A stretch of 59,464 nucleotides of DNA from DATGEP01 sp035310125 (lineage in GTDB: Bacteria > Chloroflexota > Ktedonobacteria > Ktedonobacterales > JADMIN01). Positions 17,419-25,679 of this stretch are shown in pieces (position 1 is the first letter of the stretch; each line of letters starts with the position of its first letter). The stretch spans positions 1-59,464 of the forward strand of contig DATGEP010000064.1 in NCBI GenBank assembly GCA_035310125.1, written 5' to 3'. The translations under genes and the position numbers were made by a program. Under the pieces are notes generated by a model, which saw only the letters and a list, made by a program, of their open reading frames with translations, was not told the DNA's origin and did not search any database.

Positions 17419-19215
17419 ATGCCGCCCGCATCTGATCCTCATATGCCCGTGCCGTACAATGATGCGGCGGTTCCCACCGCACCGCCATCGCTCGCTCGTC
17501 CCATTGATGAGGAGTTGACAATACGTGTCGCGCCACCACCGCCTCCAGATACAACGACGCCGATTCGGCGGCTGCGCAGCCTGCGAGTGCGGCTCACGCT
17601 GACGTTTGTGTGCCTGGCCGCTATCCTCTTCATTCTGCTGGGGCTGGTGCTTAACGCGATAAGCGCACGAGTGCTGTATGCCGATGAGCAATTGGGCGTG
17701 ACGGGTGAGGCGGCGGCAATCGTTGCCACCCAGCAGCACGCCTTTGACGCGCAGGTGAATGGCACGGTGAACGCGGGATGCGCGGGCGCGGTCAGCTACC
17801 AGCAAGCATTTGCGGACACGATTGTACATAGCCTCAAGACCATTCACCCAAGTATTCAATCGGTGTACCTCTTAGATCATGCGGGCATCATACTTGCGCC
17901 GTCCGGAGCGGCTGTGTCCGTGGGTAGTGGCGCTCCCCATCTGGATGCCGCTCAGCTGCGCAAGCTCTGGACGCAGGTCATTCAGGCGAGCCGCCGGGCA
18001 GGTACCGGCTCAATCGGCGCCATTTCGTATTTCGGCAAAGACCGAAACGGCCAGACCATCGGCGTCGCACTGGTGGTAGAGCGTTACCACACGGCGTCAT
18101 CGTGCGTGGACCCCGGCAATGGAGCGCTGGGTGTGGTCGAGATCATCACGGCGTTCCCTCGCGCGCAGGCAATCCTGGGAACGCTGCATCTCGTGCTGCT
18201 GCTGATGCTGATCGCCATCCTCATCGGCGGTGTTCTCATCGGCGGTCCGCTTATCAGTCGCGCTCTCAGCCCACTGACGCGCATGACGCGCGCAGCTCGG
18301 CTGATCGCGCGTGGTGACCTGAGCCAGCGTGTGCGCTTGCCACACAGCGGCGATGAGATTGGGCAGCTCGCCGATAGCTTCGATGAGATGGCATCGCGGA
18401 TTCAGTCTGCCTTTACCGTGCAACAGGCGTCGGAAGAGCGGATGCGCCAGTTCATTGCGGACGCCTCGCACGAGCTGCGGACGCCACTCACGTCCATTCG
18501 TGGTTTTGTGGATGTGCTGCTACGTGGAGCGAAAGACGATCCCGCGACGGCTGAAGAGGTGCTGATCGCGACACGGCTCGAGGCCGAGCGGATGTCTCGG
18601 CTGGTGAATGATATGCTGACGCTGGCGCGATTGGATATTGGCCGGCCGATGGAGGTCCAGCCGGTAGATATCATCGGAATGGTAGGCGAGGCGGTGGATC
18701 AGGGCCGTATCTTGGCGGGCGAGCGGGAAATCTCGATGCATACTGACGGCGCGGGGCGGCTCATGCTCATGGCCGATCCCGACCGGATCAAACAAGTGCT
18801 GCTCATTCTGCTGGATAATGCGCTGAAGTATGGACGGCAGGCGCCTGACGGCTGGGTGAGGGTGGAAGTTGGCCGGGACGCGACTGCGGCAATTATCACG
18901 GTGACGGATAACGGAGAAGGCATCGCGGCGCAGGACCTCCCGCACATCTTCGACCGCTTTTATCGAGCCCAGCGCGCAGCGCGGGCACGCCAGGTAACCG
19001 AATCCGCCCAGAGGACTGCCGTTACACCGCTGCCGGCAGTGTCCGTTGCGGGTGGGACGCCCCCGCGATCCGCCCGCACTGAGGGTTCGGGGCTGGGGCT
19101 ACCTATCGCGCAGGGTATCGTCCGTGCCCACGGCGGCACACTGACCGTGCGCAGTCAGCCTGGCTTGGGCACACAGTTCACTATCACGCTGCCAGCCCAT
19201 ACGCTGGCGCGGTAA
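17419..19215 (+). CDS. Sensor histidine kinase (HAMP-HisKA-HATPase)
   Basis: A 598-residue membrane kinase. A proline-rich cytoplasmic N-terminus of 50 residues is followed by TM1 (about 60-82), an extracytoplasmic sensor (about 83-255, with Cys121 and Cys229 that could pair), TM2 (256-280), HAMP (280-332), H-box with His351 (ASHELRTPLTS) and the ATPase domain (N-box LLDNALKYG, G1 DNGEGI, G2 GSGLGL). Between FDRFYRA (511-517) and GSGLGL there are about 38 residues instead of the usual short ATP lid. It forms an operon with the regulator just upstream. Confidence 0.94.
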   Translation: MPPASDPHMPVPYNDAAVPTAPPSLARPIDEELTIRVAPPPPPDTTTPIRRLRSLRVRLTLTFVCLAAILFILLGLVLNAISARVLYADEQLGVTGEAAAIVATQQHAFDAQVNGTVNAGCAGAVSYQQAFADTIVHSLKTIHPSIQSVYLLDHAGIILAPSGAAVSVGSGAPHLDAAQLRKLWTQVIQASRRAGTGSIGAISYFGKDRNGQTIGVALVVERYHTASSCVDPGNGALGVVEIITAFPRAQAILGTLHLVLLLMLIAILIGGVLIGGPLISRALSPLTRMTRAARLIARGDLSQRVRLPHSGDEIGQLADSFDEMASRIQSAFTVQQASEERMRQFIADASHELRTPLTSIRGFVDVLLRGAKDDPATAEEVLIATRLEAERMSRLVNDMLTLARLDIGRPMEVQPVDIIGMVGEAVDQGRILAGEREISMHTDGAGRLMLMADPDRIKQVLLILLDNALKYGRQAPDGWVRVEVGRDATAAIITVTDNGEGIAAQDLPHIFDRFYRAQRAARARQVTESAQRTAVTPLPAVSVAGGTPPRSARTEGSGLGLPIAQGIVRAHGGTLTVRSQPGLGTQFTITLPAHTLAR

Positions 19216-19293
19216 GAGCGTGGGGTGATTGCGGCCTAGAAAATCCTGGTCTCCGTTTTGAGCAACTCAACCGGATTCGCTGCACTGTGCGTA

Positions 19294-20301
19294 TTACCGC
19301 CGCAAAGGGGCCAGGAGCTCTTCGGGATTGCCCACTTCCACACCCAGCGTGTCCTGTATCCAGGTGAGGGCGCGACTCACCTGGGTAAGATAGTGTTCAC
19401 GGGCGGCAGAAGGAAGCTGGCTCTCCGCAAGCAGATGGAGAACCGTGAAGCAGAACGCGAGCGGAAGGACAGAGGCAAAGACACGTAGCCGTTCTTCCAG
19501 CGTCGCGTCGTGGGTGTCACGCATGCCGGCGAGGTAGTCGGCGACAAAGCTCACGTAGTGCGTAGTGTCCAGCTCGCCAGAGAGAACGGCAAGCGCGGCC
19601 ACGCGACCCACTTCCATCGCGGGATCACCCAGACCGAAGCCGTCCCATTCCACGAGGACGAGGTGGCTGCCGGCCCGCAGGACATGCGCGGGAACGGGAT
19701 TGCCGTGACACGGGCGGCGGGCGATGCCCTTCCACAGGTCACGCCGCGCCTCGACGCGGGCGCCCACGATGGCATGCAGCCGGGTGAGGGCATCCAGGAG
19801 GGGGCGATAGTGCGGGCCTGCATAGGCCGCGCGGCACGCTTCCCAGACGGACTGGTTGCGCTGCCACCAGACGGCGATATCAGGACTCATGCTCGATGGT
19901 AGGGTGAGGGATCCAGCGGGAAGGTGATGGAGGGTGAGCAGCAAAAAGAGCCAGCCCTGCACATCCTCGGTCGCGAGACGCTGCTCGCCCAACGGCGTAC
20001 CGTTCGGCTCCTCGTAGGCCACCACTGTCCCGCTGAGCGCTGCGCTTGCTTCATCCGCGAGCAGCAGCGTGGGCGCGAGGCCGAGCATGCCGCCAAGACG
20101 CAGTCCAGCTATCTCGCGGGTAGCACGCTCGCTGGCAGGTGGATACAGCTTCACGAGCGCCGTGGCACCCTCTGAGCGCACTCGCCAGCACGCGGTGTCG
20201 CCATCAGGAGATAGCGACTGGATGCGTGAGGATGGAACGAAGCCGGGAAGCGGGTGCTGGCTGAGGTAGTCGGCAAGCTGCTGATCAGTGGTGCCGGACA
20301 T
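19294..20301 (-). CDS. APH-fold phosphotransferase-like protein with altered active site
   Basis: A 335-residue protein with the aminoglycoside-phosphotransferase/choline-kinase-like fold. The catalytic loop, usually HGDxxxxN, reads HGNPVPAH (His199, Asn201, His206), so the catalytic Asp is Asn and the Mg-ligand Asn is His. The following acidic motif is VEWDGFGLGDP, with Glu at the first Asp position. The enzyme may be inactive or bind nucleotide only. ATG 20301 has AGGAGGG 10 bases upstream. The substrate is unknown. Confidence 0.8.
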   Translation of the reverse strand: MSGTTDQQLADYLSQHPLPGFVPSSRIQSLSPDGDTACWRVRSEGATALVKLYPPASERATREIAGLRLGGMLGLAPTLLLADEASAALSGTVVAYEEPNGTPLGEQRLATEDVQGWLFLLLTLHHLPAGSLTLPSSMSPDIAVWWQRNQSVWEACRAAYAGPHYRPLLDALTRLHAIVGARVEARRDLWKGIARRPCHGNPVPAHVLRAGSHLVLVEWDGFGLGDPAMEVGRVAALAVLSGELDTTHYVSFVADYLAGMRDTHDATLEERLRVFASVLPLAFCFTVLHLLAESQLPSAAREHYLTQVSRALTWIQDTLGVEVGNPEELLAPLRR

Positions 20302-20397
20302 GGCGCGGAAGCCCTCCTACGATACGAAATGCGCGCATGAAAATGGGGCGCACGCTCTCTCCCTCGCGCGCCCCTGCAACTCGCCGGTGAGGGCGGA

Positions 20398-20766
20398 TCA
20401 GTTGACCCATTCATCTGACTTGGCATCGCGCAGACGAATGGTCGCATTCGCCGGGCGGGCCGCTCGCTGCTGCATCGTCACTTTCGGCGCGTCTTTCGCG
20501 CCGCGGTCAGCATAGCTCGGCAAGAGTAGCACGGCGAAGACGAACACTCCAACGCCAATGAAGACGTTACGCGCATCCAGGAACGGATGTGGAATTGCCA
20601 GCGACTTTCCTATGATAATGCCTGCTACGGCGGCGAGACTCACCAGGCCAGCCAAACCACGGACGAGCGCGACCAGGGGCTGCTTGCGCCGGGCGGCCGC
20701 GATGCTGAAGTTGATGATCGCGGCAAGAACACAAATCGCCACGATGACGTACCAAACCGCGGTCAT
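20398..20766 (-). CDS. Small three-helix membrane protein
   Basis: A 122-residue protein with hydrophobic segments at about 3-23, 35-55 and 66-83 and a hydrophilic 35-residue basic tail. ATG 20766 has AAGGAG 5 bases upstream. I do not recognise the family. It lies upstream of the phosphotransferase-like gene in the same direction and is divergent from ruvX. Confidence 0.65.
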   Translation of the reverse strand: MTAVWYVIVAICVLAAIINFSIAAARRKQPLVALVRGLAGLVSLAAVAGIIIGKSLAIPHPFLDARNVFIGVGVFVFAVLLLPSYADRGAKDAPKVTMQQRAARPANATIRLRDAKSDEWVN

Positions 20767-20904
20767 GGATGCTCCTTCCGGTGCTGTGACGAGCAGGCCG
20801 GTGCTCGCCCCACGAGTCTACCATACCGGTCTAGATTCAGGCGAGCGCACCGCGGCGTTAACAGGACTTCTAGGTGGCTTTCCAGGCCATGAACGCGGAT
20901 TTGC

Positions 20905-20934
20905 TTGCCATAGCGAGATTGCCGGCAATACAAT
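20905..20934 (+). promoter_or_regulatory. Promoter of ruvX-mltG
   Basis: TTGCCA (20905-20910), 18-base spacer, TACAAT (20929-20934): 5 of 6 in each hexamer. The predicted start is about 40 bases before the ruvX ATG. Confidence 0.6.
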
Positions 20935-20982
20935 GCGGTGCGGTTGTGAACCAGTGAAGATTGTCGGAGTGAAGCGAATACG

Positions 20983-21519
20983 ATGGTGATTGTGGCGCTG
21001 GATATTGGGAGCGTGCGTATCGGTGTGGCGGCCTGTGACGAGCTGGAACAGATCGCCTCTCCCGTACGTACTATCCGGCGCACCTCCAATGTGGCGGCGC
21101 TCGAAACGATCGCGCGGGTGGTGGCGGAGATGAGCGCGAAGCTCGTCGTGATTGGACTGCCGGTGAGCTTCGATGGACAGATTCATGCGCAGGCACGAGC
21201 CGTGCTGGTATTCGGCAAGAAGCTGCGTGGGCGGTTGACCGTGCCGGTGGTGTATGCTGACGAGACGCTTTCCTCGGTGCGTGCCGAGGAGGCGATGCGT
21301 GCGGCCGGCGTGCGGCCGGAGCGAATCCGCGAGCGCATAGATGCCGCCGCCGCGGCGATGATTCTGCAAGACTATCTTGATACCCGCCGCGTGGTAGATG
21401 TGAGCGCATTGACGCATCCATCGTCTGGCGTGAAGCGGATAGATATCGCGTCTGCCGGAGCCCGGCGGAATGCGAAGAAGCGTGTGAACGTGCAAGAGGA
21501 AGGAATGACGGACGGATGA
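20983..21519 (+). CDS. ruvX: Putative pre-16S rRNA nuclease / Holliday junction resolvase-like RuvX (YqgF)
   Basis: A 178-residue RNase H-like protein. The acidic residues are in ALDIGSVRIGVA, the GLPVSFDG loop, the VVYADETLSS motif and RIDAAAAAMILQDYL, matching the family's D-G-E-D pattern. The family processes the 5' end of 16S rRNA precursor. It has a basic C-terminal extension of about 40 residues. Its stop overlaps the mltG start as ATGA (21516-21519), so the two are translationally coupled. Confidence 0.92.
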   Translation: MVIVALDIGSVRIGVAACDELEQIASPVRTIRRTSNVAALETIARVVAEMSAKLVVIGLPVSFDGQIHAQARAVLVFGKKLRGRLTVPVVYADETLSSVRAEEAMRAAGVRPERIRERIDAAAAAMILQDYLDTRRVVDVSALTHPSSGVKRIDIASAGARRNAKKRVNVQEEGMTDG

Positions 21520-22736
21520 AGAAGGTCGGTATCGTACTCACCATCTTCATGGCGCTGCTGGCGCTGGCCTGTGGGTTCGGCGGCGTCACGGTTGCGCTGG
21601 ACATCACACAGCCGGCGTCACACTCGAGCGTGATGGTGCCGTTTGAGATAGTGTCGGGAGATACGACAAACTCAGTCGCGCAGCGACTACAGAATGATGG
21701 GCTGATCCGCAATGCCGTGCTCTTCCGTCTCTGGGCGCGCTATAAACATCTGGATACAGGAATCGAGCCGGGCGTGTATGAGTTGTCCGCTAGCATGACA
21801 ATGGACGCCATCATCCAGAAGATCCAGCAGGGCAAACCGGACGAACAGCTCGTAGTGGTCCCGGATGCGCTTCGGGTGACACAGTATCCCGACCATATCA
21901 CGAACCTGAAAGACTTCAACGCGCAGAACTTTATGAAGATCGTTCAGACAGGCCAATTTGCGGATGGCACCCAGGTGTCTGCGACGTTCTGGTATGTGTT
22001 GCCCAAACAGAAGGACGCGGCCTACGCGCTAGAAGGCTATCTCTATCCGGATAGCTACTATTTCAGCGCGGGCGCCACTGAGAAGGATGTACTCGTTCGC
22101 ATGCTGAACGCGCTCGGCGAGCATCTCTGCCCTGGACCCGACGCGGCGCACCTGGACGCATACATATTGAACCAGGCACAGTGCAAGGCGCACGCGACGA
22201 CAGTAGGCAATGTGAATGTCTTCACCGCACTGGAGAAGACGTATCATACGAATAATGATGCGCAGGCGCTCTACCAGGCGCTCACTCTCGCGTCGCTGGC
22301 TACGAAAGAGATTCTGAGCTATAAGGATGCTCCGGGCGTCGCGGCGGTTTATTTCAACCGGATCTCGTATTTCGAGGGGTGGCGCCAGGACGATGCCGGC
22401 ACTGCCGGTTATCTGGGGTCTGACCCCTCCGCCGAGTATGCGCGCGACACCGATCATCCGCCCAGCAACGGCCACTGGTGGGCCGATCTTGCCGATGCGG
22501 GGAACAAGATTGACTGCGGCAGCGCCTACAACACCGAGTCCGGCTGCCATAAAGGGCCACCGCCCGGTCCGATTGCCGCGCCGACCTGGGTGGTGATCGA
22601 GGCAGCCATCGCGCCACCCAATACGCCCAACTTCTACTTCGTGAGCGACAAGTGCAGCCGTATCCACTACTGGACAAACGCCAACGATTTCGCCGCGCAG
22701 AATGCGGCCGCGCAGGCGGACCATCAAGGCTGCTAG
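21516..22736 (+). CDS. mltG: Endolytic murein transglycosylase MltG (YceG-like)
   Basis: A 406-residue protein with an N-terminal membrane anchor (about 5-28), a LysM-like beta-rich segment and the YceG catalytic domain. MltG cleaves nascent glycan strands at the cytoplasmic membrane. The motif normally LASIVEKE reads LASLATKE here: the second Glu (E265) is kept but the first is Thr263. Later PPPGPIAAP matches the conserved LPPGPI region. Several Cys residues in the extracellular part (including CGSAYNTESGC) suggest disulfides. It is coupled to ruvX. Confidence 0.92.
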   Translation: MKKVGIVLTIFMALLALACGFGGVTVALDITQPASHSSVMVPFEIVSGDTTNSVAQRLQNDGLIRNAVLFRLWARYKHLDTGIEPGVYELSASMTMDAIIQKIQQGKPDEQLVVVPDALRVTQYPDHITNLKDFNAQNFMKIVQTGQFADGTQVSATFWYVLPKQKDAAYALEGYLYPDSYYFSAGATEKDVLVRMLNALGEHLCPGPDAAHLDAYILNQAQCKAHATTVGNVNVFTALEKTYHTNNDAQALYQALTLASLATKEILSYKDAPGVAAVYFNRISYFEGWRQDDAGTAGYLGSDPSAEYARDTDHPPSNGHWWADLADAGNKIDCGSAYNTESGCHKGPPPGPIAAPTWVVIEAAIAPPNTPNFYFVSDKCSRIHYWTNANDFAAQNAAAQADHQGC

Positions 22737-22864
22737 CCGCGACCAGCGGATGATGCACTGGCGTGGCGAGGTCGCAGCGTGTGAGACGCATCACAAAGCA
22801 CGCGTGAATGCGGGACGTCTCCACATAGTGAGGCGCCCCGGCACAGCGGGTGGTGCGCGCTCAT

Positions 22865-22924
22865 CGCCGCCGTGGAATATCATCACGGCGGCGTATCCCA
22901 CTCCGAGCGGCTCCTGTAGTGGGA
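22865..22924. other. Tandem hairpins in the mltG-uppP gap
   Basis: The 377-base gap 22737-23113 contains two adjacent inverted repeats: a 10-bp perfect stem (22865-22874 with 22884-22893) and a 7-bp perfect stem (22896-22902 with 22918-22924). The first may terminate mltG; the pair could also be part of a structured leader of uppP. No known riboswitch is recognised and no gene is visible. Confidence 0.45.
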
Positions 22925-23113
22925 CGTAGGCTGAGACGACGCGCTGCGAGCTCATTCAGTTCAAGAACGCGTGGCTGTCGGCGGGGAAATGTTAAGGTTG
23001 GGTAAAAATGTTAGCGTGTTCGTCCTGAGGTGCCTTCACCTCGCGCTTTCGTGCGTTCTACAGGGTAGGGGCTCCGTCCGCCCTCGTCGCTCACAGAGGG
23101 GTGTGTTCCGCTG

Positions 23114-24019
23114 ATGGGAATCTTCTTCGTCCAGGTGGTCGTGTTGGGGCTGCTGCAAGGAGTGGCGGAGCTATTCCCCATCAGCAGTCTGGGGCATACC
23201 GTCATTCTTCCGGGTCTGCTCGGCTGGGGCAACCTGACGACCAATGAGAGCTTCTTGCCCATCGTGGTCACGCTGCATCTAGGCACGGCGGTCGCTCTGC
23301 TCGCCTTCTACTGGCGGGACTGGGTAGATCTAGTTCGCGCCTTTTTCAAAACGGCGCTGTCTGGCCGGCTGGATGCCGATCCCCATGGGAAGACAATCTG
23401 GCTTGTCATCGTCGGGACGATTCCGGTCGGTCTAATAGGTCTCATCCTGCAAAAGCCGATTCAGAACATGTTCTTCGCCGCGAAATGGCCGGTGCTGCCT
23501 GCCGCGTTTTTGTGTCTGAATGGGGCGGTGCTGCTGGTAGGCGAGCGGTTGCGCCAGCACTCTGAGCCAACGGGTGTGGACCGCTTCAAACAGGAGCAGG
23601 CGTTCGCGAAGGTGGACGACCTGAGCTTTGCTCAGGCGTTCTTCATCGGACTTGCGCAGGCGCTGGCGCTCATTCCCGGCATCTCGCGATCGGGTGTCAC
23701 GATGGTCGCGGGCATGCGGGCGCAGCTAAGCCACGAAGAGGCGATACGTTTCGCGTTCCTGCTGGCGACGCCAGTGATCGCGGCAGCGGCGCTCCTCGAA
23801 GTGCCGAAGCTGTTTTCCGCTGGCACACAGGTGCTGACGGCGGCGCTGGCGGGTGGCGTGGTGGCGGCTCTGGCGGCGTTTCTGAGCGTGCGCTTCCTGA
23901 CGCGCTACTTTCAGGTTGGGCGGCTTACTCCATTCGCGTACTACTGCCTGGCGGTAGGCTTTCTCTCGTTCGCGTTCTTTTCCGCGCTCTCCCTCAACGT
24001 GTTTACGCTGCCCTGGTAG
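23114..24019 (+). CDS. uppP: Undecaprenyl-diphosphatase UppP (BacA)
   Basis: A 301-residue polytopic enzyme that recycles undecaprenyl pyrophosphate to the monophosphate carrier for cell-wall synthesis; high dose gives bacitracin resistance. The two signatures are visible: GLLQGVAELFPISSLGH near residues 12-28 (Glu19, Ser24, Ser25 and His28) and ALIPGISRSGVTMVAG later. About eight membrane helices. Another envelope gene (mltG) is upstream. Confidence 0.95.
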   Translation: MGIFFVQVVVLGLLQGVAELFPISSLGHTVILPGLLGWGNLTTNESFLPIVVTLHLGTAVALLAFYWRDWVDLVRAFFKTALSGRLDADPHGKTIWLVIVGTIPVGLIGLILQKPIQNMFFAAKWPVLPAAFLCLNGAVLLVGERLRQHSEPTGVDRFKQEQAFAKVDDLSFAQAFFIGLAQALALIPGISRSGVTMVAGMRAQLSHEEAIRFAFLLATPVIAAAALLEVPKLFSAGTQVLTAALAGGVVAALAAFLSVRFLTRYFQVGRLTPFAYYCLAVGFLSFAFFSALSLNVFTLPW

Positions 24020-24049
24020 AGCGACACGGTATATTGAAAGGGTTTGACC

Positions 24050-24262
24050 ATGCGAGGCTCGGCGCTCTCCACTTTGCTCATTGTCGCGGCGGTCGTTTTC
24101 CTGCTGCTCGCCGTCTACTACATCATTCCCGGTGTGTATCATCCACTTACATTCAGCGGGACACCAACCTCCAGCCATAAGACGCACGCTATTGTATTCT
24201 TCGCTGTCGCGGTCTTTGCCTTCCTTGGCTCGCGCTTCGCCCGGTCGTCTTCGGCGCGCTAG
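24050..24262 (+). CDS. Small two-helix membrane protein, YYxxPxVYHPL type
   Basis: A 70-residue protein with two membrane helices (about 8-26 and 47-62) separated by a loop that starts YYIIPGVYHPL. ATG 24050 has AAAGGG 7 bases upstream. It follows uppP by 30 bases and is probably in the same transcript. A paralogue is at 24489-24701. Function unknown. Confidence 0.75.
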   Translation: MRGSALSTLLIVAAVVFLLLAVYYIIPGVYHPLTFSGTPTSSHKTHAIVFFAVAVFAFLGSRFARSSSAR

Positions 24263-24407
24263 CGATCTCGTAGCACGTCGTGGCGATGATGATCATCACA
24301 TAGGTGGCTCAAGCCCAGTGCCGTGATGGTAGCAGCTCCGCGATGGTGCAAGTTTCACCGCTGGCGAGCGCACCGACTCGTGCGAATTGGCAGACCGCCG
24401 CGCACCC

Positions 24408-24445
24408 GCTGAAGGAGACACTTGGCGTCTCCTTCAGCTCTTTTC
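24408..24445 (+). terminator. Intrinsic terminator
   Basis: A perfect 12-bp stem (24408-24419 with 24427-24438), 7-base loop, then TCTTTTCATT. This is the clearest Rho-independent terminator of the window; it ends the uppP transcript just before the next promoter. Confidence 0.9.
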
Positions 24446-24452
24446 ATTCGTC

Positions 24453-24461
24453 TGATATAAT
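24453..24461 (+). promoter_or_regulatory. Extended -10 promoter
   Basis: TGATATAAT: a perfect TATAAT (24456-24461) with the TGN extension directly before it and no good -35. It follows the terminator and precedes the small membrane protein gene at 24489. Confidence 0.65.
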
Positions 24462-24488
24462 GCGGGCGATGAATGGGAGGGGTGTGGA

Positions 24489-24701
24489 ATGCGGAGCGCG
24501 GCGGTCTACTACCTTTCTGTAGTGGTGTCACTGGTGTTCGCCTTTCTGGGCTTCTATTACCTGTTGCCCAATGTATATCATCCCCTTTCGGCGGATACCG
24601 TACTGCATACCACGCCGCATCTCACGATAGCGGCGGTTTTCATCGTGCTGGCAGTGGTGGTGATTGTGCTGGGACGATTGGTGCGCCCCACTCGCCCATA
24701 A
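24489..24701 (+). CDS. Small two-helix membrane protein, YYxxPxVYHPL type
   Basis: A 70-residue paralogue of 24050-24262: YYLLPNVYHPL lies in the same place between two hydrophobic helices, and length is identical. ATG 24489 follows GGGAGG with 8 bases. It has its own extended -10 promoter, so the two copies are separately expressed. Function unknown. Confidence 0.75.
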   Translation: MRSAAVYYLSVVVSLVFAFLGFYYLLPNVYHPLSADTVLHTTPHLTIAAVFIVLAVVVIVLGRLVRPTRP

Positions 24702-25181
24702 ACATCCGCGCGATGCGTGGACAGCGATCGCGACCAACAGCTTGGTAGATTTGCAGCCTGTAAGCCGCCGAGACTGCGGCAGGATACCCAGTATTCCGTT
24801 TGACATGAAAACCTGGATATGTACATAGTCCTTCTTATTGCCGGGCTTCCTCGACGATAACCTCACCCTATGCCTCATCATGTAGCATTAGTGATCGTCG
24901 CGGCATCTGTTGCGACCGCTCGCCAGGCGAAAGCACTGTATTGCGTATCAGAATGAACGCAGACATGGTGACTCCTGCCGAATATGCCGTGTGCTTGCAC
25001 TGTCTCCACCAGCTCTTGCCACCCCACATCCCATTGCAACACGGTGTACTATATAGTTAGGCTAACGAATGAATGTGGTTGGCAGAGTAGCGATTGTGGG
25101 ATCATCTCGCGGCGGCACGGTTGTGATCGCAACCAGGGGAACGAGAACTACGCCACCAGTAGCACGAGGGGAGATACGTCT
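24702..25181. other. Intergenic region before marR-type gene
   Basis: 480 bases without a gene that has a ribosome site. A TTGACA at about 24808 lacks a convincing -10. The only clear element is the palindrome near 25056, listed separately. Confidence 0.45.
25056..25066. promoter_or_regulatory. MarR-type operator palindrome
   Basis: GTTAG-G-CTAAC, a perfect 5-1-5 inverted repeat directly after a TATATA element (25050-25055), 115 bases before the MarR-family gene. Similar TTAGxCTAA palindromes are typical targets of MarR regulators paired with efflux pumps. Confidence 0.6.
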
Positions 25182-25679
25182 GTGCCCGGCAACAAGACAA
25201 GCTCAAGCCGGCATGATGCCCACGCCGCTCCGGAAGCCGGACTTGACGCGCTTGATCCGTCCGCGGTCGCGAACCGGCTGCGGCCCGTACTGCTTCGCAT
25301 CCATCGCTATCTACGAAGCGAGGCCCACGAGCTAGGCGTTACCAGCACGCAAGCGAGTCTTCTCGGCGCGATCTCGCGCGCTCCAGGCATCGGCCTCGGC
25401 GAGCTGGCAGCCCAGGAGCACATGAGCGCACCTACCCTTGTCAGTCACGTGGATAAGCTGGAGGCGGCCGGTCTCGTCTCCCGTGAGCGCAGCAATCCCA
25501 CCGATCGCCGCCGTGTTGGTCTGACGGCGACACTGTCGGGTCAGGATATCCTGACTACCCTTCGCGCGCGCCGCACTAACTGGCTCGCAACACGCCTCGG
25601 AATGCTCTCTCCCGAGGAGCTTGCCGCCATCGAAGCCGCTATCGAGCCATTGGCTCGCCTGGTGAGGCGCGACGTATGA
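25182..25679 (+). CDS. MarR family transcriptional regulator
   Basis: A 165-residue winged-helix regulator. The DNA-binding core is visible (LGVTSTQASLLGAISR, then GLGELAAQEHMSAPTLVSHV and the wing RSNPTDRRRVGLTAT). GTG 25182 has GGGGAG 8 bases upstream; the longer in-frame stretch before it has Cys-rich non-coding character. Its stop overlaps the start of the MFS gene (ATGA), so it probably represses that pump through the palindrome upstream. Confidence 0.9.
   Translation: MPGNKTSSSRHDAHAAPEAGLDALDPSAVANRLRPVLLRIHRYLRSEAHELGVTSTQASLLGAISRAPGIGLGELAAQEHMSAPTLVSHVDKLEAAGLVSRERSNPTDRRRVGLTATLSGQDILTTLRARRTNWLATRLGMLSPEELAAIEAAIEPLARLVRRDV

Noticed and set aside
24808..24836. TTGACA as a promoter for the MarR-type gene
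   Set aside because: No acceptable -10 at 16-18 bases and about 370 bases from the start codon.
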